Source of the DNA: Gammaproteobacteria bacterium
GTDB taxonomy: Bacteria > Pseudomonadota > Gammaproteobacteria > SZUA-152
DNA length: 55,410 nt
Reading direction: 5' to 3'
NCBI GenBank assembly: GCA_029882975.1
Contig: JAOUJW010000032.1
Location: forward strand, 1-55,410
The notes under the pieces are model-generated. The model saw nothing but the letters and a program-made list of their open reading frames with translations. It did no database searches and had not been told where the DNA came from. Shown piece after piece: positions 33,300-42,452 of the stretch; the first letter of the stretch is position 1; every line of letters begins with the position of its first letter. Both the position numbers and the translations under genes were made by a program.

Positions 33300-33794
33300 A
33301 TGCCGCTGCAGGAAACAGCCCAAAGAGCGGGCCTGCTGAGTTTGGTTGTGATATTTTGTATTGCCGGCGATCAAATAACTAAAGAAATAGCCATTCGCTA
33401 TCTGGCGGACTCCCCGGCTTTGTCTTATGGTTTTGACACCTTACGGTTTCAATATGCAGAAAATCCGGGAGCGTTTCTGAGTCTGGGGGCAAACCTGTCT
33501 GTAACAACCCGATTCTGGGTATTCACCGTATTTTCCACTGTATTGTTGTTAGGTATGAGTATCTATGTTTTTATCAGCAAGCAAATGAATCGATTTATGT
33601 TAGTTTCTTTTGCTCTCATGATCGGGGGTGGATTCAGTAACCTGATAGACCGCATCGGAAATCAAGGGCGGGTGGTGGATTTTATTAATCTGGGAATTGG
33701 AAATTTACGTACCGGGATATTCAATGTGGCTGATATGGTGGTGCTTTTGGGGGCATTGTTTCTAATCTGGGGTTCCCGCCGGATCAGGGACTAA
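33300..33794 (+). CDS. lspA: Lipoprotein signal peptidase (signal peptidase II)
   Basis: 164 residues with four membrane segments. The family blocks are visible: DQITKE near 24, YAENPGAFLSLG in place of the usual NxGAAF box, and the two catalytic Asp regions NLIDRI...VVDFINL and GIFNVADM. It cuts diacylated prolipoproteins at the Cys in the inner membrane. It starts directly after map. lspA usually lies with ileS, so the unusual company may mean this is a second copy. Several lipoproteins are encoded in this window, consistent with demand for it. Confidence 0.9.
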   Translation: MPLQETAQRAGLLSLVVIFCIAGDQITKEIAIRYLADSPALSYGFDTLRFQYAENPGAFLSLGANLSVTTRFWVFTVFSTVLLLGMSIYVFISKQMNRFMLVSFALMIGGGFSNLIDRIGNQGRVVDFINLGIGNLRTGIFNVADMVVLLGALFLIWGSRRIRD

Positions 33795-33992
33795 GCGGTT
33801 AAAACACTCCAAGCAGAGACACGCCTGGCGAAGCAATACCGGCAACAGGGTTTGGCGGTTGTTATATCTGGAACATTATGTGTGTTCCTGGCCGCTCTCG
33901 CACATCCCTGTGCTTCACGGCACCGGTATGTCCCTATACAATGGATAATGCCTCAAGGAATCACTTCCCCGGGGATATGAAAAGATAAAAAT

Positions 33993-34793
33993 ATGAAAAC
34001 AGCCCTCAAATACCTGCAACAAAACCACGAGCAACCTTACAGGTTGCAGAGTTTCGCCCAGGGAGAAGCCGTGGTCTATTCTTCACGTTCACCACGAAAA
34101 CAAAGTGCCAATGAAGATGCGGCAGCTTTATTTGAATTTGACAGGCGCAGAGGTGTTTTGGCAGTGGCCGATGGCATGGGTGGCCTGCCTAAAGGGCAAC
34201 AGGCATCGGCGGTTACCTTGAACGAAATACAAAAAAACCTGCGCAAACAAACGGCTCTGCGCGAGGGTATTCTCAACGGTATTGAAACTGCCAATCGTCG
34301 CATTATTAACAGCAAGAACGGTTCCGGGACCACGGTGGCCCTGGTGGAGTTAAAGGGCAATCTTATTCGTCCCTACCATGTGGGTGATTCGGAAATTCTT
34401 CTGCTGGGACAACGGGGTAGAGTTAAAATACAAACCGTTTCCCATTCTCCCACCGGGTACGCAGTGCATGCCGGGATAATTGCCCACGAAGAAGCCATGT
34501 TTCATCCCCAGCGTCACCTCATATTCAATGCGGTGGGATTTGACGATATGCGCATAGAAATCGGGGCAGTGGTTGAAATGGCGGCGAAAGATACCCTGTT
34601 GTTGGCTACAGACGGGTTGCTGGACAATATGTTTCTAGACGACATATGCGCGATAATTCGCACCGGACCCCTGGAAGAAGCGGCACAATTGTTAGTGCAG
34701 CAATGTCAGCAAAATATGGTAGAGCCCAATCCCGGACAACCTTCAAAGCCGGATGATATGACTTTTATCCTGTATCGACAAACACAGCGTTGA
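33993..34793 (+). CDS. PPM-family (PP2C-like) protein phosphatase
   Basis: 266 residues. The PPM metal-binding and catalytic motifs are in order: NEDAAALF, VADGMGG, GSGTTVAL, YHVGDSEILLL, ATDGLLDN and a final KPDDMTFIL. It should dephosphorylate serine or threonine. No membrane segment or extra sensor domain is seen. The N-terminal 25 residues are a short extension. The lspA gene ends 198 bp upstream, so it probably has its own promoter. Confidence 0.92.
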   Translation: MKTALKYLQQNHEQPYRLQSFAQGEAVVYSSRSPRKQSANEDAAALFEFDRRRGVLAVADGMGGLPKGQQASAVTLNEIQKNLRKQTALREGILNGIETANRRIINSKNGSGTTVALVELKGNLIRPYHVGDSEILLLGQRGRVKIQTVSHSPTGYAVHAGIIAHEEAMFHPQRHLIFNAVGFDDMRIEIGAVVEMAAKDTLLLATDGLLDNMFLDDICAIIRTGPLEEAAQLLVQQCQQNMVEPNPGQPSKPDDMTFILYRQTQR

Positions 34794-34816
34794 ATATTTG
34801 AAGTAAGCAACAAACC

Positions 34817-34849
34817 AAAAAAAAAAGGCACGTAAAAAACTTACGTGCC
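34817..34849 (-). terminator. Rho-independent terminator for the rhodanese operon
   Basis: Perfect 9-bp stem GGCACGTAA (34827-34835) / TTACGTGCC (34841-34849). A run of ten As at 34817-34826 reads as Ts on the - strand, so it ends the rhodanese transcript. On the + strand no T-run follows, so it probably does not stop the phosphatase transcript well. Confidence 0.88.
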
Positions 34850-34910
34850 GGGACCCTGTGGGGTCACTATCGAGGATAGTTCGTTTTATTTTTGTTGGTT
34901 CACTCGTTCT

Positions 34911-35627
34911 TTATTTAGGTACGTTGACGGTTAAGCCCAATAACATCCAGGTTTGCATGCCGCCACGGTAATACATGATTTTTTCCGGCGGATAGCCCAT
35001 GCTTAACAGGCCTTTAATGGCTCTGGGGGATTGTCCGCACCACATGCCATTGCACCACAGCAGCAAGGTTTTGGCATTGTCGAAATCCCAAGGAGAGGGT
35101 TTGTAATCGCTGTCCACGATTTTCTTAATCTTGGCCATGGCGGAACTGACCATGTTGTCGTGCTTTTTACGTACACCCAAGGAATACAAAATTTCACTGA
35201 GCTCAGAAGAGCTGATTTTTCCGGGAATAAACGAGGTGAAGGGAATATTGACCGAACCGGGAATAGTCCCTTTTTCATGCCAGCTGGGCGTTCTTGCGTC
35301 GATTAAGACCCCGCTGCCGCTGGCCAGTTCTTTTTTCATAAAATCCAGCAATTCCAGTTCACCTACAGTTTTGACGCCGGGTGCCACATTAATCGGCTGA
35401 ATACAAAAAGGCGGGCATTTTCGTGAAGTTTTGGAAAAACCACCCGTAAGCAGATTTTCGGTGTCCTGAATGCGCTCAATGCGAATGTTTTGATCACCCG
35501 CTTTAAGTTCCACTGCTTCGATGTCAGGAGCGATTTTTACATCCATATTGGCGGATGCCAGGCCGGGTATGGCCAGCAGGCCGGACAGTGTAATGGTGTA
35601 CAGGAAGGAAATTTGTTTCACGTTCAC
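34911..35627 (-). CDS. Exported rhodanese-domain protein
   Basis: 238 residues. An N-terminal signal peptide (ISFLYTITLSGLLAIPGLASA) marks it as periplasmic. The rhodanese domain spans about 90-235: GVLIDARTPSWHEKGTIPGSVNIPF and the active-site loop CNGMWCGQSPRA, with C192 as the expected sulfur-carrying Cys. A further CPPFC pair lies at 71-75. It would transfer sulfur or act in redox chemistry in the periplasm. A small secreted protein gene is 15 bp upstream and shares the transcript. Confidence 0.88.
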   Translation of the reverse strand: MNVKQISFLYTITLSGLLAIPGLASANMDVKIAPDIEAVELKAGDQNIRIERIQDTENLLTGGFSKTSRKCPPFCIQPINVAPGVKTVGELELLDFMKKELASGSGVLIDARTPSWHEKGTIPGSVNIPFTSFIPGKISSSELSEILYSLGVRKKHDNMVSSAMAKIKKIVDSDYKPSPWDFDNAKTLLLWCNGMWCGQSPRAIKGLLSMGYPPEKIMYYRGGMQTWMLLGLTVNVPK

Positions 35628-35642
35628 GTTAAAGTCCTCGTC

Positions 35643-35969
35643 TTATTTGTTTTGAACCAGATATAGGTCGAAAACCGTCTTACTTATTGCCGAAATGTCA
35701 TCGTTGATTTCATGCAGTTTCGCCACTTTGGCTTTGTTGCTCTCCGATAGTTTTGTATAGAATTTGTATGTCGAAGGCAGCTTGGCCTTCAACTCCATTT
35801 CCATGTGCTCCCTGTGTTCAGTTTTACTGGGGTCGTGGTTTGGTGACGTTTTGGACTTAACTTTAGAATTTGCTTCAGATTCCACGGCATCCAAATAGTC
35901 ATCAGCGTAAAGCGGATTAGCCACCATGAGTCCCAAGAAAAAGATAGTTGTCGCACTATTTAATTTCAT
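35643..35969 (-). CDS. Small secreted hypothetical protein
   Basis: 108 residues. A signal peptide (TTIFFLGLMVANPLYA) precedes a charged, helical mature part with many Lys and Glu residues (KTEHREHMEMELKAKL, LSESNKAKVAKLHEI). No family recognised. It is 15 bp upstream of the rhodanese gene on the same strand and ends the transcript's 5' side. A role supporting the rhodanese in the periplasm is only suggested by the operon. Confidence 0.65.
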   Translation of the reverse strand: MKLNSATTIFFLGLMVANPLYADDYLDAVESEANSKVKSKTSPNHDPSKTEHREHMEMELKAKLPSTYKFYTKLSESNKAKVAKLHEINDDISAISKTVFDLYLVQNK

Positions 35970-36131
35970 AAAAATTAAAGTCTTAAGTAAATAAAATGTA
36001 TAAAATTCCAGAATTGGAACTAATTGTTCAAAATATCGGACACATTTAATAAAACTTTAACATTTATGTGGGTAATTCAGCGCGTTTTCAGATAGGGGGA
36101 GGGAGAGAGTGTTAAGAGAGGAGAAAGTACT

Positions 36132-38678
36132 TTAATTGATTGAAATACGGTCAAATCCGCCGAGAAAGTGAATGCCGCCAATTCGTCCGTCCGGCTGCAT
36201 GATCACATCACGTATGTCGCAGGCTTCTCCGTAATAGCAATAGATGGCATAGCCGTCGGGGAAGTACGAAATGGCGACCGGGTTACCTCCGCCAAAGTTG
36301 CTGGTGTAGGCCAGGTGGTAATAGCCTGGGGGAATGTTGGAAAATTGAAACTCGAACGATGCAGCGGCGTGAGTAAACACTCGGCGGTCTGTTTCCACCA
36401 CACGATTTAACGAGCTATCGTAGGTATACAATATCAGATATTGAGGATTGATTTGGGTTTGTTGCGCTTGCTTTTGTACCAAAGCCGGTAGGTCAGAACC
36501 ATTGATCTTAATGTTTCCGCTGGTATTTCTTACCGGGTCCTGGCTCAGCATGGCGCGATCTATGGTGGCGCGATAGGTGCCGAGCCCGTTGGTGTCCACA
36601 TTAAGCGGGCGCAGGCTGATCCAGGGGGTGTCGCTGCTGGGTTCAGTGACGCTGACTGCTGTCGTGCCACAGCCGCGTGACACCTGAAAATCCGCATGGT
36701 CACTACTAAGAGCAAAGTTCAAAATACCCGGAGCGACGCTGAGAGTGCTATTAATAACGGGTACGGTGGTTTGAGCGAGTTCGGCAGCGTAAATCACTGC
36801 TTTGCAGGCATCAATAAGGCCGTAGCCGTAGAGTGCGTCTTTGCCCGGCAAGCCCAAATCTTCGATGATACGGCCACTGCTCAGAGCGGTATCGAATTGC
36901 TCGGGGCTTAAGTTTTTGTACACGGATTTCATTAGCGCGGCCACTCCAGCCACGTGCGGGCTGGCCATGGAAGTGCCGGACATCAGTCCATAAGTCGCAT
37001 CCCCGAAATCATTATACAGCGTGCTAAAAATCCCATCGCGGTTCAGATCCTTGTTTAAGTCTGCGTCGATATCTCCACCGGGTGCTGCGACACTGATATA
37101 GGAGCCGAAATTTGAATAGAAGGCAGAGATTTTTTTTGCATCCACGGCGCTCACCGCAACCACTTCCGGGTAGGCGGCGGGATAGGAGGGGTGGTTCGAG
37201 CGTTCGTTACCGGCCGCTGCAACGATAATGACGCCCGCAGCACGAGCCTGCACATATGCTGCCGGTGTTGGGCCGGAACCTTCAGGGCCACCCAAGCTGA
37301 GATTAATGACGTCCGCGACCTCACCGTTTGCGACACGCGTTGCGGTTTCTGCGGTCGACTCCAAATCGTTGTCGAGGCCGGCAGCATAGCGTATACCTTG
37401 TTCTATGTCGTGATCATAACCGTAACCGTTATCGTCCAACACTCGTACGGGCATAATGCGGGCATTGAGTCCGGCAACCCCGGCGACCCCGATGCTATTG
37501 TTGGTTCGTGCCGCAATAGTGCCGGCGACATGGGTGCCGTGAGATTCGCTGGTGGTATAAATGCCGTCGTTTACAAAGTCCGCTTCGGGTAGCAGTTGGC
37601 CATTGAAGTCTTCGTGGGGTAACACTCGAGTATCCAGTACGGCAACAATCGTATTTTGGCCTTGGGGTGCGCTAATGTCCCAGGCCCGTGGCAGGTTCAT
37701 CATCGTGTAGTGCCATTGCTGGCGGTAGTTTACGTCATTGGGTGTTAACAGGGCTTTTCTAACATAGTTAAGACGGGCGCGAATGCCGGGTTGTTGCTGT
37801 AATTTTTCCAGTACAGCGATGGTGTCCTGTTTCAATTGTTCCTGAGCGTTGGCGCTGCTGTTGGGTTGCACCCCCAGGGCGGCCATAATTCGCTCGCGAC
37901 TGATCTTATCTCCCAAACGCAACAGTTGTCCGCGTTCCAGACCGGTTTTTAACGGCAAGTTAAATCGTTGCGCCAGTGAACCCATGGGTTTGACTCCGGC
38001 GGGTAAGGTCGAGGTTGAACCTCCATTGGATGGAGTGGCGGGTTCTATAATAATTTCTCCCAGAGCAAATTCTGTATGTGCTCTTGTCGTTTGCGCAATG
38101 GTTGTTCCTGCAGTTGTTGTTTGTGCCAAGGATGTGCCCGACACAGCGACCGGCGCCGTGGTGGCTGTACCTACCGAGAGGACATAATTGTGTGAGCCTG
38201 AATTTGCTAGAACGTGGATGTAATAGTCGCCGGAGGCGGGGGCGGTGACACTTAGGGTACTTAAATAAGTCGCATTGCTGTCACTGGCGACTGCGCTGCC
38301 GGCGATGTTGAGCAGGCGCAATGTAACGGTTGCGGGTCCGGGATCTGTGCTCAGGCGAATTAACTGATTTTGTGCCAGATGAACGTAAAAGTAATCATGT
38401 GGATCCGATGATGCCTGGACAAATCCTCCCAGTTGTACCGGGTTGCCGATGGACTGGACGTTATTTAAGGAATTATTGCTCGTGGGTGTGGTATCGGGAT
38501 TGTTGATGTCTGAGTCCGATTCCGTGCCGGGAACAATAGCGACGCTACCGCTGATGCCTTGGGGGATGAAGTGGTCGCTCTGGGTGCACGACAGCAATCC
38601 GGCTGCAAGGCAGAGTTGCAGGGCGAAGAGGGCGGAAAATTTGCTTCCAAGCTTTAAACGTTCGCTAAAACTTTTCAT
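36132..38678 (-). CDS. S8 (subtilisin-like) serine protease lipoprotein with PPC domain
   Basis: 848 residues. The lipobox LLSC at C31 makes it a lipoprotein. Domains: a PPC-like pre-peptidase domain at about 72-170 (FVQASSDPHDYFYVHL... YVLSVG), a prosegment-like region at about 200-325, and the S8 catalytic domain at about 330-635. Catalytic residues are D349 (VLDTRVL), H380 (SHGTHVAG), oxyanion N491 (AAAGN) and S570 (GTSMASPHVAG). The usual DTG reads DTR. The C-terminal 200 residues are likely beta-sandwich. It would act at the cell surface or in the periplasm. It lacks a partner in the same operon. Confidence 0.93.
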   Translation of the reverse strand: MKSFSERLKLGSKFSALFALQLCLAAGLLSCTQSDHFIPQGISGSVAIVPGTESDSDINNPDTTPTSNNSLNNVQSIGNPVQLGGFVQASSDPHDYFYVHLAQNQLIRLSTDPGPATVTLRLLNIAGSAVASDSNATYLSTLSVTAPASGDYYIHVLANSGSHNYVLSVGTATTAPVAVSGTSLAQTTTAGTTIAQTTRAHTEFALGEIIIEPATPSNGGSTSTLPAGVKPMGSLAQRFNLPLKTGLERGQLLRLGDKISRERIMAALGVQPNSSANAQEQLKQDTIAVLEKLQQQPGIRARLNYVRKALLTPNDVNYRQQWHYTMMNLPRAWDISAPQGQNTIVAVLDTRVLPHEDFNGQLLPEADFVNDGIYTTSESHGTHVAGTIAARTNNSIGVAGVAGLNARIMPVRVLDDNGYGYDHDIEQGIRYAAGLDNDLESTAETATRVANGEVADVINLSLGGPEGSGPTPAAYVQARAAGVIIVAAAGNERSNHPSYPAAYPEVVAVSAVDAKKISAFYSNFGSYISVAAPGGDIDADLNKDLNRDGIFSTLYNDFGDATYGLMSGTSMASPHVAGVAALMKSVYKNLSPEQFDTALSSGRIIEDLGLPGKDALYGYGLIDACKAVIYAAELAQTTVPVINSTLSVAPGILNFALSSDHADFQVSRGCGTTAVSVTEPSSDTPWISLRPLNVDTNGLGTYRATIDRAMLSQDPVRNTSGNIKINGSDLPALVQKQAQQTQINPQYLILYTYDSSLNRVVETDRRVFTHAAASFEFQFSNIPPGYYHLAYTSNFGGGNPVAISYFPDGYAIYCYYGEACDIRDVIMQPDGRIGGIHFLGGFDRISIN

Positions 38679-38841
38679 GTTTGAACTTTATAAAAAACAG
38701 TCGTCCGGTAGAGTCGCCCAGTGTAGCAGAGCTTGGGCTTTGTGTTTATATCAGTTGCTGACAAATTGGCGCGGGAATATAGTTGTTTGAGATTACGAGG
38801 GCTACCGAGTGGAGTAAGTTACAAGTCGAGCCTGTTAAGTT

Positions 38842-39348
38842 TCACTGTTTTAACTCGGAGACAATATCCTGCAGTAGCTGGTCTACGGCTTGTAGTGTCG
38901 GGTCGTTTGCATCGATTACCAGTAGGTTGCGGTAGGATAAGTGTATGGTGCCGGGCTGCTGTGGTAGTTCGTAAATAAATATAATGTAGGGGCACAGCGA
39001 AATGTAGTGCGCATTGCTTTTCATCATGGCGCGAGAAATGGTTGCGCTGCAAAATTCTATAGCCTGACCGTGACTGTAGAGCGATGTTTCGTCACCCACT
39101 TCCGCACCGGTACGTTTGAGCATTTCGGCGATGTGTGAGACATTGTTGATCTTGATGCCTCTATCCGTGATGGCCAATTCCAAAAAGGACTTCACTTCTT
39201 CGAATTGTCCAGGCACCGTGGTATGGCGAATCCATTGACTTTGGGTAAAGTCCGCGGGCTTTACCATAGCCTGGTGCGATGGGGTGCAGGCGCTACCCAA
39301 AACCAGTAACAACATAGTGGTAATGTTTCTAAGCCTTGAGTAGCGCAT
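38842..39348 (-). CDS. DUF302-type lipoprotein
   Basis: 168 residues. The signal sequence ends in a lipobox (LVLGSAC). The mature domain matches DUF302: an N-terminal strand and helix (EEVKSFLELAITDRGIKINNV), then the conserved LYSHGQAIEFCSATISRAMM and CPYIIFIYELPQQPGTIHLSYRN blocks. DUF302 proteins have no settled function. It lies 22 bp downstream of the ParA-like gene on the same strand. Confidence 0.8.
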   Translation of the reverse strand: MRYSRLRNITTMLLLVLGSACTPSHQAMVKPADFTQSQWIRHTTVPGQFEEVKSFLELAITDRGIKINNVSHIAEMLKRTGAEVGDETSLYSHGQAIEFCSATISRAMMKSNAHYISLCPYIIFIYELPQQPGTIHLSYRNLLVIDANDPTLQAVDQLLQDIVSELKQ

Positions 39349-39369
39349 ATTTGGTTTCCGCGGTTGGTG

Positions 39370-40005
39370 TTAGGGCAGGCTACGTTTGCTGTTAACCCAT
39401 TTGATGAGGGGGCCCCACTGGTCCAAATCCATCTGCACAGCCGAAGGTGCCATTTCAAAAATGCCCAAGCCTCGGTCAGCGGCGCGAATATAATTTTGCG
39501 TGTCACGCAAGCTGGCGATAAATGGTATTTTCAAGCTTTTCAGAAAGACAGACAGCTTGTGGTAAACCACGGTATTTTCCCTGACACGGTTGGCCACGAG
39601 CGCGATTTTTACTTCGTTGCGTTCCACTTTGCTTAAAGCGCGTAATTCCTGAACAAACTTGGCGGCTGCACGGATGTCCAGCGGTGACGGCAATACCGGC
39701 ATGACAATGGTCTCCACGCGTTTTACAAAGCTGGCCAGTTCTTTTCCGTGGGTTACGGCGGGGACATCAAAAATGACCACATCGCTTTTTTTGGAAACAC
39801 GCACTTGCTCAGCTGTTCCGTCTATGCCTTGAATTTCGGGGCGTTTGGGATCTCTAGCATTGAGCCATTCCAAGCTGGATTGTTGTGGATCAAAGTCCAC
39901 CAATACTGTCGATTTGCCACTAACCGCGAAATAACTCGCCAGATTGGTGGCTATGGTGCTTTTACCGCATCCACCCTTGGCGTTTAAAACCATGATTGTG
40001 CGCAT
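39370..40005 (-). CDS. Orphan ParA-family ATPase
   Basis: 211 residues, a small MinD/ParA protein. The deviant Walker A AKGGCGKSTIATNL with the first Lys, a switch region VDFDPQQSS, and Walker B-like VVIFDVPAV are present. No ParB gene or parS-like array is seen nearby, so a chromosome or plasmid segregation role is not indicated. Short ParA proteins of this type often position other cargo. It is read with the DUF302 gene on its 3' side. Confidence 0.88.
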   Translation of the reverse strand: MRTIMVLNAKGGCGKSTIATNLASYFAVSGKSTVLVDFDPQQSSLEWLNARDPKRPEIQGIDGTAEQVRVSKKSDVVIFDVPAVTHGKELASFVKRVETIVMPVLPSPLDIRAAAKFVQELRALSKVERNEVKIALVANRVRENTVVYHKLSVFLKSLKIPFIASLRDTQNYIRAADRGLGIFEMAPSAVQMDLDQWGPLIKWVNSKRSLP

Positions 40006-40144
40006 TTTTGCTCCTTTGTAACCCTTGGCAGTTATATTGTTATTGTTTGATTATAGAGATTCGAAAAACAAATGTCTCGGTTATGTGTCCTTTATCAGAG
40101 GTTTAGCATCATCTATAAGCCGTATCGTCTGCAACTTCGGTGTT

Positions 40145-41614
40145 TCAATCGAATATGTCCAAAGAATCCCAGATTTCATCCACGCGTTTTTTGACCGTTT
40201 CGCTCATGCAAATGGGGCGGCCCCACTCCCGCTGAGTTTCCCCAGGCCATTTATTGGTGGCATCAAAGCCCATTTTGGAACCTAATCCCGAAACAGGTGA
40301 GGCGAAATCCAGGTAGTCGATGGGGGTGTTATCCACGATGGTGGTGTCTCGGCCCGGATCCATACGTGTGCTCATAGCCCAGATCACATCCTGCCAATTA
40401 CGCGCGTTTATATCCTGGTCTACTACAATGACGAATTTAGTGTACATAAACTGTCTTAAAAATGACCAAACTCCCATCATGACCCGTTTGGCGTGTCCGG
40501 CATATTGTTTTTTCATGCTGACCACGGCCACTCGGTAGGAACAACCTTCCGGGGGTAGATAAAAGTCCATGATTTCCGGAAATTGTTTTTGCAGTATGGG
40601 GACAAACACCTCATTCAGGGCCAATCCCAGAATAGCCGGTTCATCCGGTGGCCTGCCGGTATAGGTGCTGTGGTAGATAGGGTCTTTGCGCTGGGTAATG
40701 CGTTCGATAGTGAAGACCGGGAATCGATCCACTTCATTATAGTAACCGGTATGATCACCAAATGGACCTTCATCCGCGGTTTCGCCCGGATAAATATAAC
40801 CTTCCAGTACAAATTCGGCGCTGGCCGGGATCTGCAAATCAGAGCCAAGGCATTGAGTTACTTCGGTTTTTGATCCGCGCAATAAGCCGGCGAAGGCATA
40901 CTCGGAGAGCGTGTCAGGAATGGGCGTCACCGCAGCCAAAATCGTAGCGGGGTCGGCGCCCAGTGCCACTGCCACGGGAAAGGGTTCCCCGGGATGGGCT
41001 TCGCACCATTCGCGGTAATCTAAAGCACCGCCTCGATGGGACAGCCAACGCATGATTACCTTGTTGGGGCCTATGACTTGTTGGCGGTAGATACCCATAT
41101 TTTGACGTTCTTTGTAAGGCCCTTTAGTAACCACTAAGGCCCAAGTGATCAAGGGGGCGGCGTCTTCCGGCCAGCAGGTTTGAACCGGTAGCTGTGACAG
41201 ATCAACCGATTGACCTTCCAGAACTTTTTCCTGGCAAGGTGCATTGCGGACTACTTTGGGTGCCATATTGAGCACCTGCTTATATATCGGTAGTTTTTCC
41301 CAGGCGTCTTTTACGCCTTTGGGCGGTTCGGGTTCTTTGAGAAAGGCCAACAGTTGACCCACTTCCCTTAATGCGGTTACCGATTCCTCGCCCATGCCTT
41401 GGGCCACCCGTTCCACAGTGCCAAATAAGTTTCCCAACAAGGGGTAATTGCTGTTTTTGACATTTTCGAACAACAGGGCCGGGCCGCCGGCTCGTAGAGT
41501 ACGGTCGCAGATTTCGGTGATTTCCAAATAGGGGTCCACCTCAGCCTGAATCCGTTTCAGTTGTCCGGTTTTTTCCAGTTGCTGTATGAAGTCGCGCAGG
41601 TCTTTATATTTCAT
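40145..41614 (-). CDS. ubiD: UbiD-family 4-hydroxy-3-polyprenylbenzoate decarboxylase
   Basis: 489 residues, close to E. coli UbiD (497). The start is [14 protein letters not shown]. The prenylated-FMN-binding and active-site region includes [25 protein letters not shown], and the Glu-Arg pairs of the family lie around [10 protein letters not shown]. The C-terminal [28 protein letters not shown] is highly characteristic. It decarboxylates the ubiquinone precursor using prenylated FMN made by UbiX. Confidence 0.96.
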   Translation of the reverse strand: MKYKDLRDFIQQLEKTGQLKRIQAEVDPYLEITEICDRTLRAGGPALLFENVKNSNYPLLGNLFGTVERVAQGMGEESVTALREVGQLLAFLKEPEPPKGVKDAWEKLPIYKQVLNMAPKVVRNAPCQEKVLEGQSVDLSQLPVQTCWPEDAAPLITWALVVTKGPYKERQNMGIYRQQVIGPNKVIMRWLSHRGGALDYREWCEAHPGEPFPVAVALGADPATILAAVTPIPDTLSEYAFAGLLRGSKTEVTQCLGSDLQIPASAEFVLEGYIYPGETADEGPFGDHTGYYNEVDRFPVFTIERITQRKDPIYHSTYTGRPPDEPAILGLALNEVFVPILQKQFPEIMDFYLPPEGCSYRVAVVSMKKQYAGHAKRVMMGVWSFLRQFMYTKFVIVVDQDINARNWQDVIWAMSTRMDPGRDTTIVDNTPIDYLDFASPVSGLGSKMGFDATNKWPGETQREWGRPICMSETVKKRVDEIWDSLDIFD

Positions 41615-41734
41615 CCGCCCTTATGTTTCCGCAGCTAATAGGAGCGCAAAAGCATACCAGGAAACGTCGCCTTTGGCTTTAGGCACTTGGCGGCCAGGCG
41701 GTTCCGCGCAGGAGTGGGCTGCGGCAATCAGGGA

Positions 41735-42418
41735 TCAGCGAATGCGCACACCGCCGTGGCGCTTGCTGATTCTGTTGTCCAGGTAGGAGTAGCCCAAATA
41801 CAGGCCCAGAATCAGACACAATACCATGCCGGCACCGGCCCAAACAGCAGGTATAGGGGGCATGGCTGCAGACGTGGGTTGCGGTTGGGCCGGGGTTGGG
41901 TTTTCAGTCGGGTTTTCTGTTGCACTGTCCGCAGAGTTTGCGGCGGCGGCAGGGCTGTTTTCAACGGTTGTTTTTGCCTGTTCCAGTTCTACAATTCTGG
42001 CTCTGGCTTTTTCCAATTCTTTATGCAGCTTGCCCAAGGCCTGGACTTCTTTTTTGGTATCGGTTTCGGGGCCCAGTTTTGCTTTTGCCGCTTCCAGTTC
42101 TTCGCTTACGGCTTTAAATTTGGCCAACAACTGTAAGTAGCGAACTTTTTGAGGTTTTGCTGTGGTAAGCATGGCGGTTTCCACCCACCCCTCCTTATCC
42201 TTGTGGCTGATTTTGCTGTATTTTCCATCGGTCATGAGTACTTCCACGGCCGTACCGCTGGGTAGGGTAGTGACTGCTTCGCCGTTGGGAATACTTCCGG
42301 TGGGTTGTTCGGAATAGACTTGAACATTCAACAGATCTTTTATGAAGGTGGTTTGCGCAAATACCAGGCTGCTCCACGCGCTGGAAATGAAAAGCAACAA
42401 CCATAAGCGATATAACAT
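41735..42418 (-). CDS. SH3-domain membrane protein (TIGR04211/YgiM-like)
   Basis: About 227 residues from ATG 42418; ATG 42439 is also open. A signal peptide (LWLLLFISSAWSSLVFA) precedes a bacterial SH3 domain (about 25-90, LPSGTAVEVLMTDGKYSKISHKDKEGWV). A coiled coil (about 95-150, rich in Glu, Lys and Leu), a Pro-rich linker and a C-terminal membrane helix (AVWAGAGMVLCLILGLYLGYSYL) follow. This is the arrangement of the TIGR04211 family found across gammaproteobacteria. A periplasmic envelope role is likely but undefined. Confidence 0.87.
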   Translation of the reverse strand: MLYRLWLLLFISSAWSSLVFAQTTFIKDLLNVQVYSEQPTGSIPNGEAVTTLPSGTAVEVLMTDGKYSKISHKDKEGWVETAMLTTAKPQKVRYLQLLAKFKAVSEELEAAKAKLGPETDTKKEVQALGKLHKELEKARARIVELEQAKTTVENSPAAAANSADSATENPTENPTPAQPQPTSAAMPPIPAVWAGAGMVLCLILGLYLGYSYLDNRISKRHGGVRIR

Positions 42419-42452
42419 ATTTCGGGCTCCGTCGTTCAAGCAGTAAATGGGT

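Noticed and set aside
34850-34867. Second hairpin (GACCC/GGGTC) as a terminator for the PPM phosphatase gene
   Set aside because: The stem is only 5 bp and no T-run follows on the + strand.
36132-38678. Loss of activity in the S8 protease because DTG reads DTR
   Set aside because: The catalytic Asp, His, Asn and Ser are all present, and the Gly after DT is not catalytic, so inactivity is not supported.
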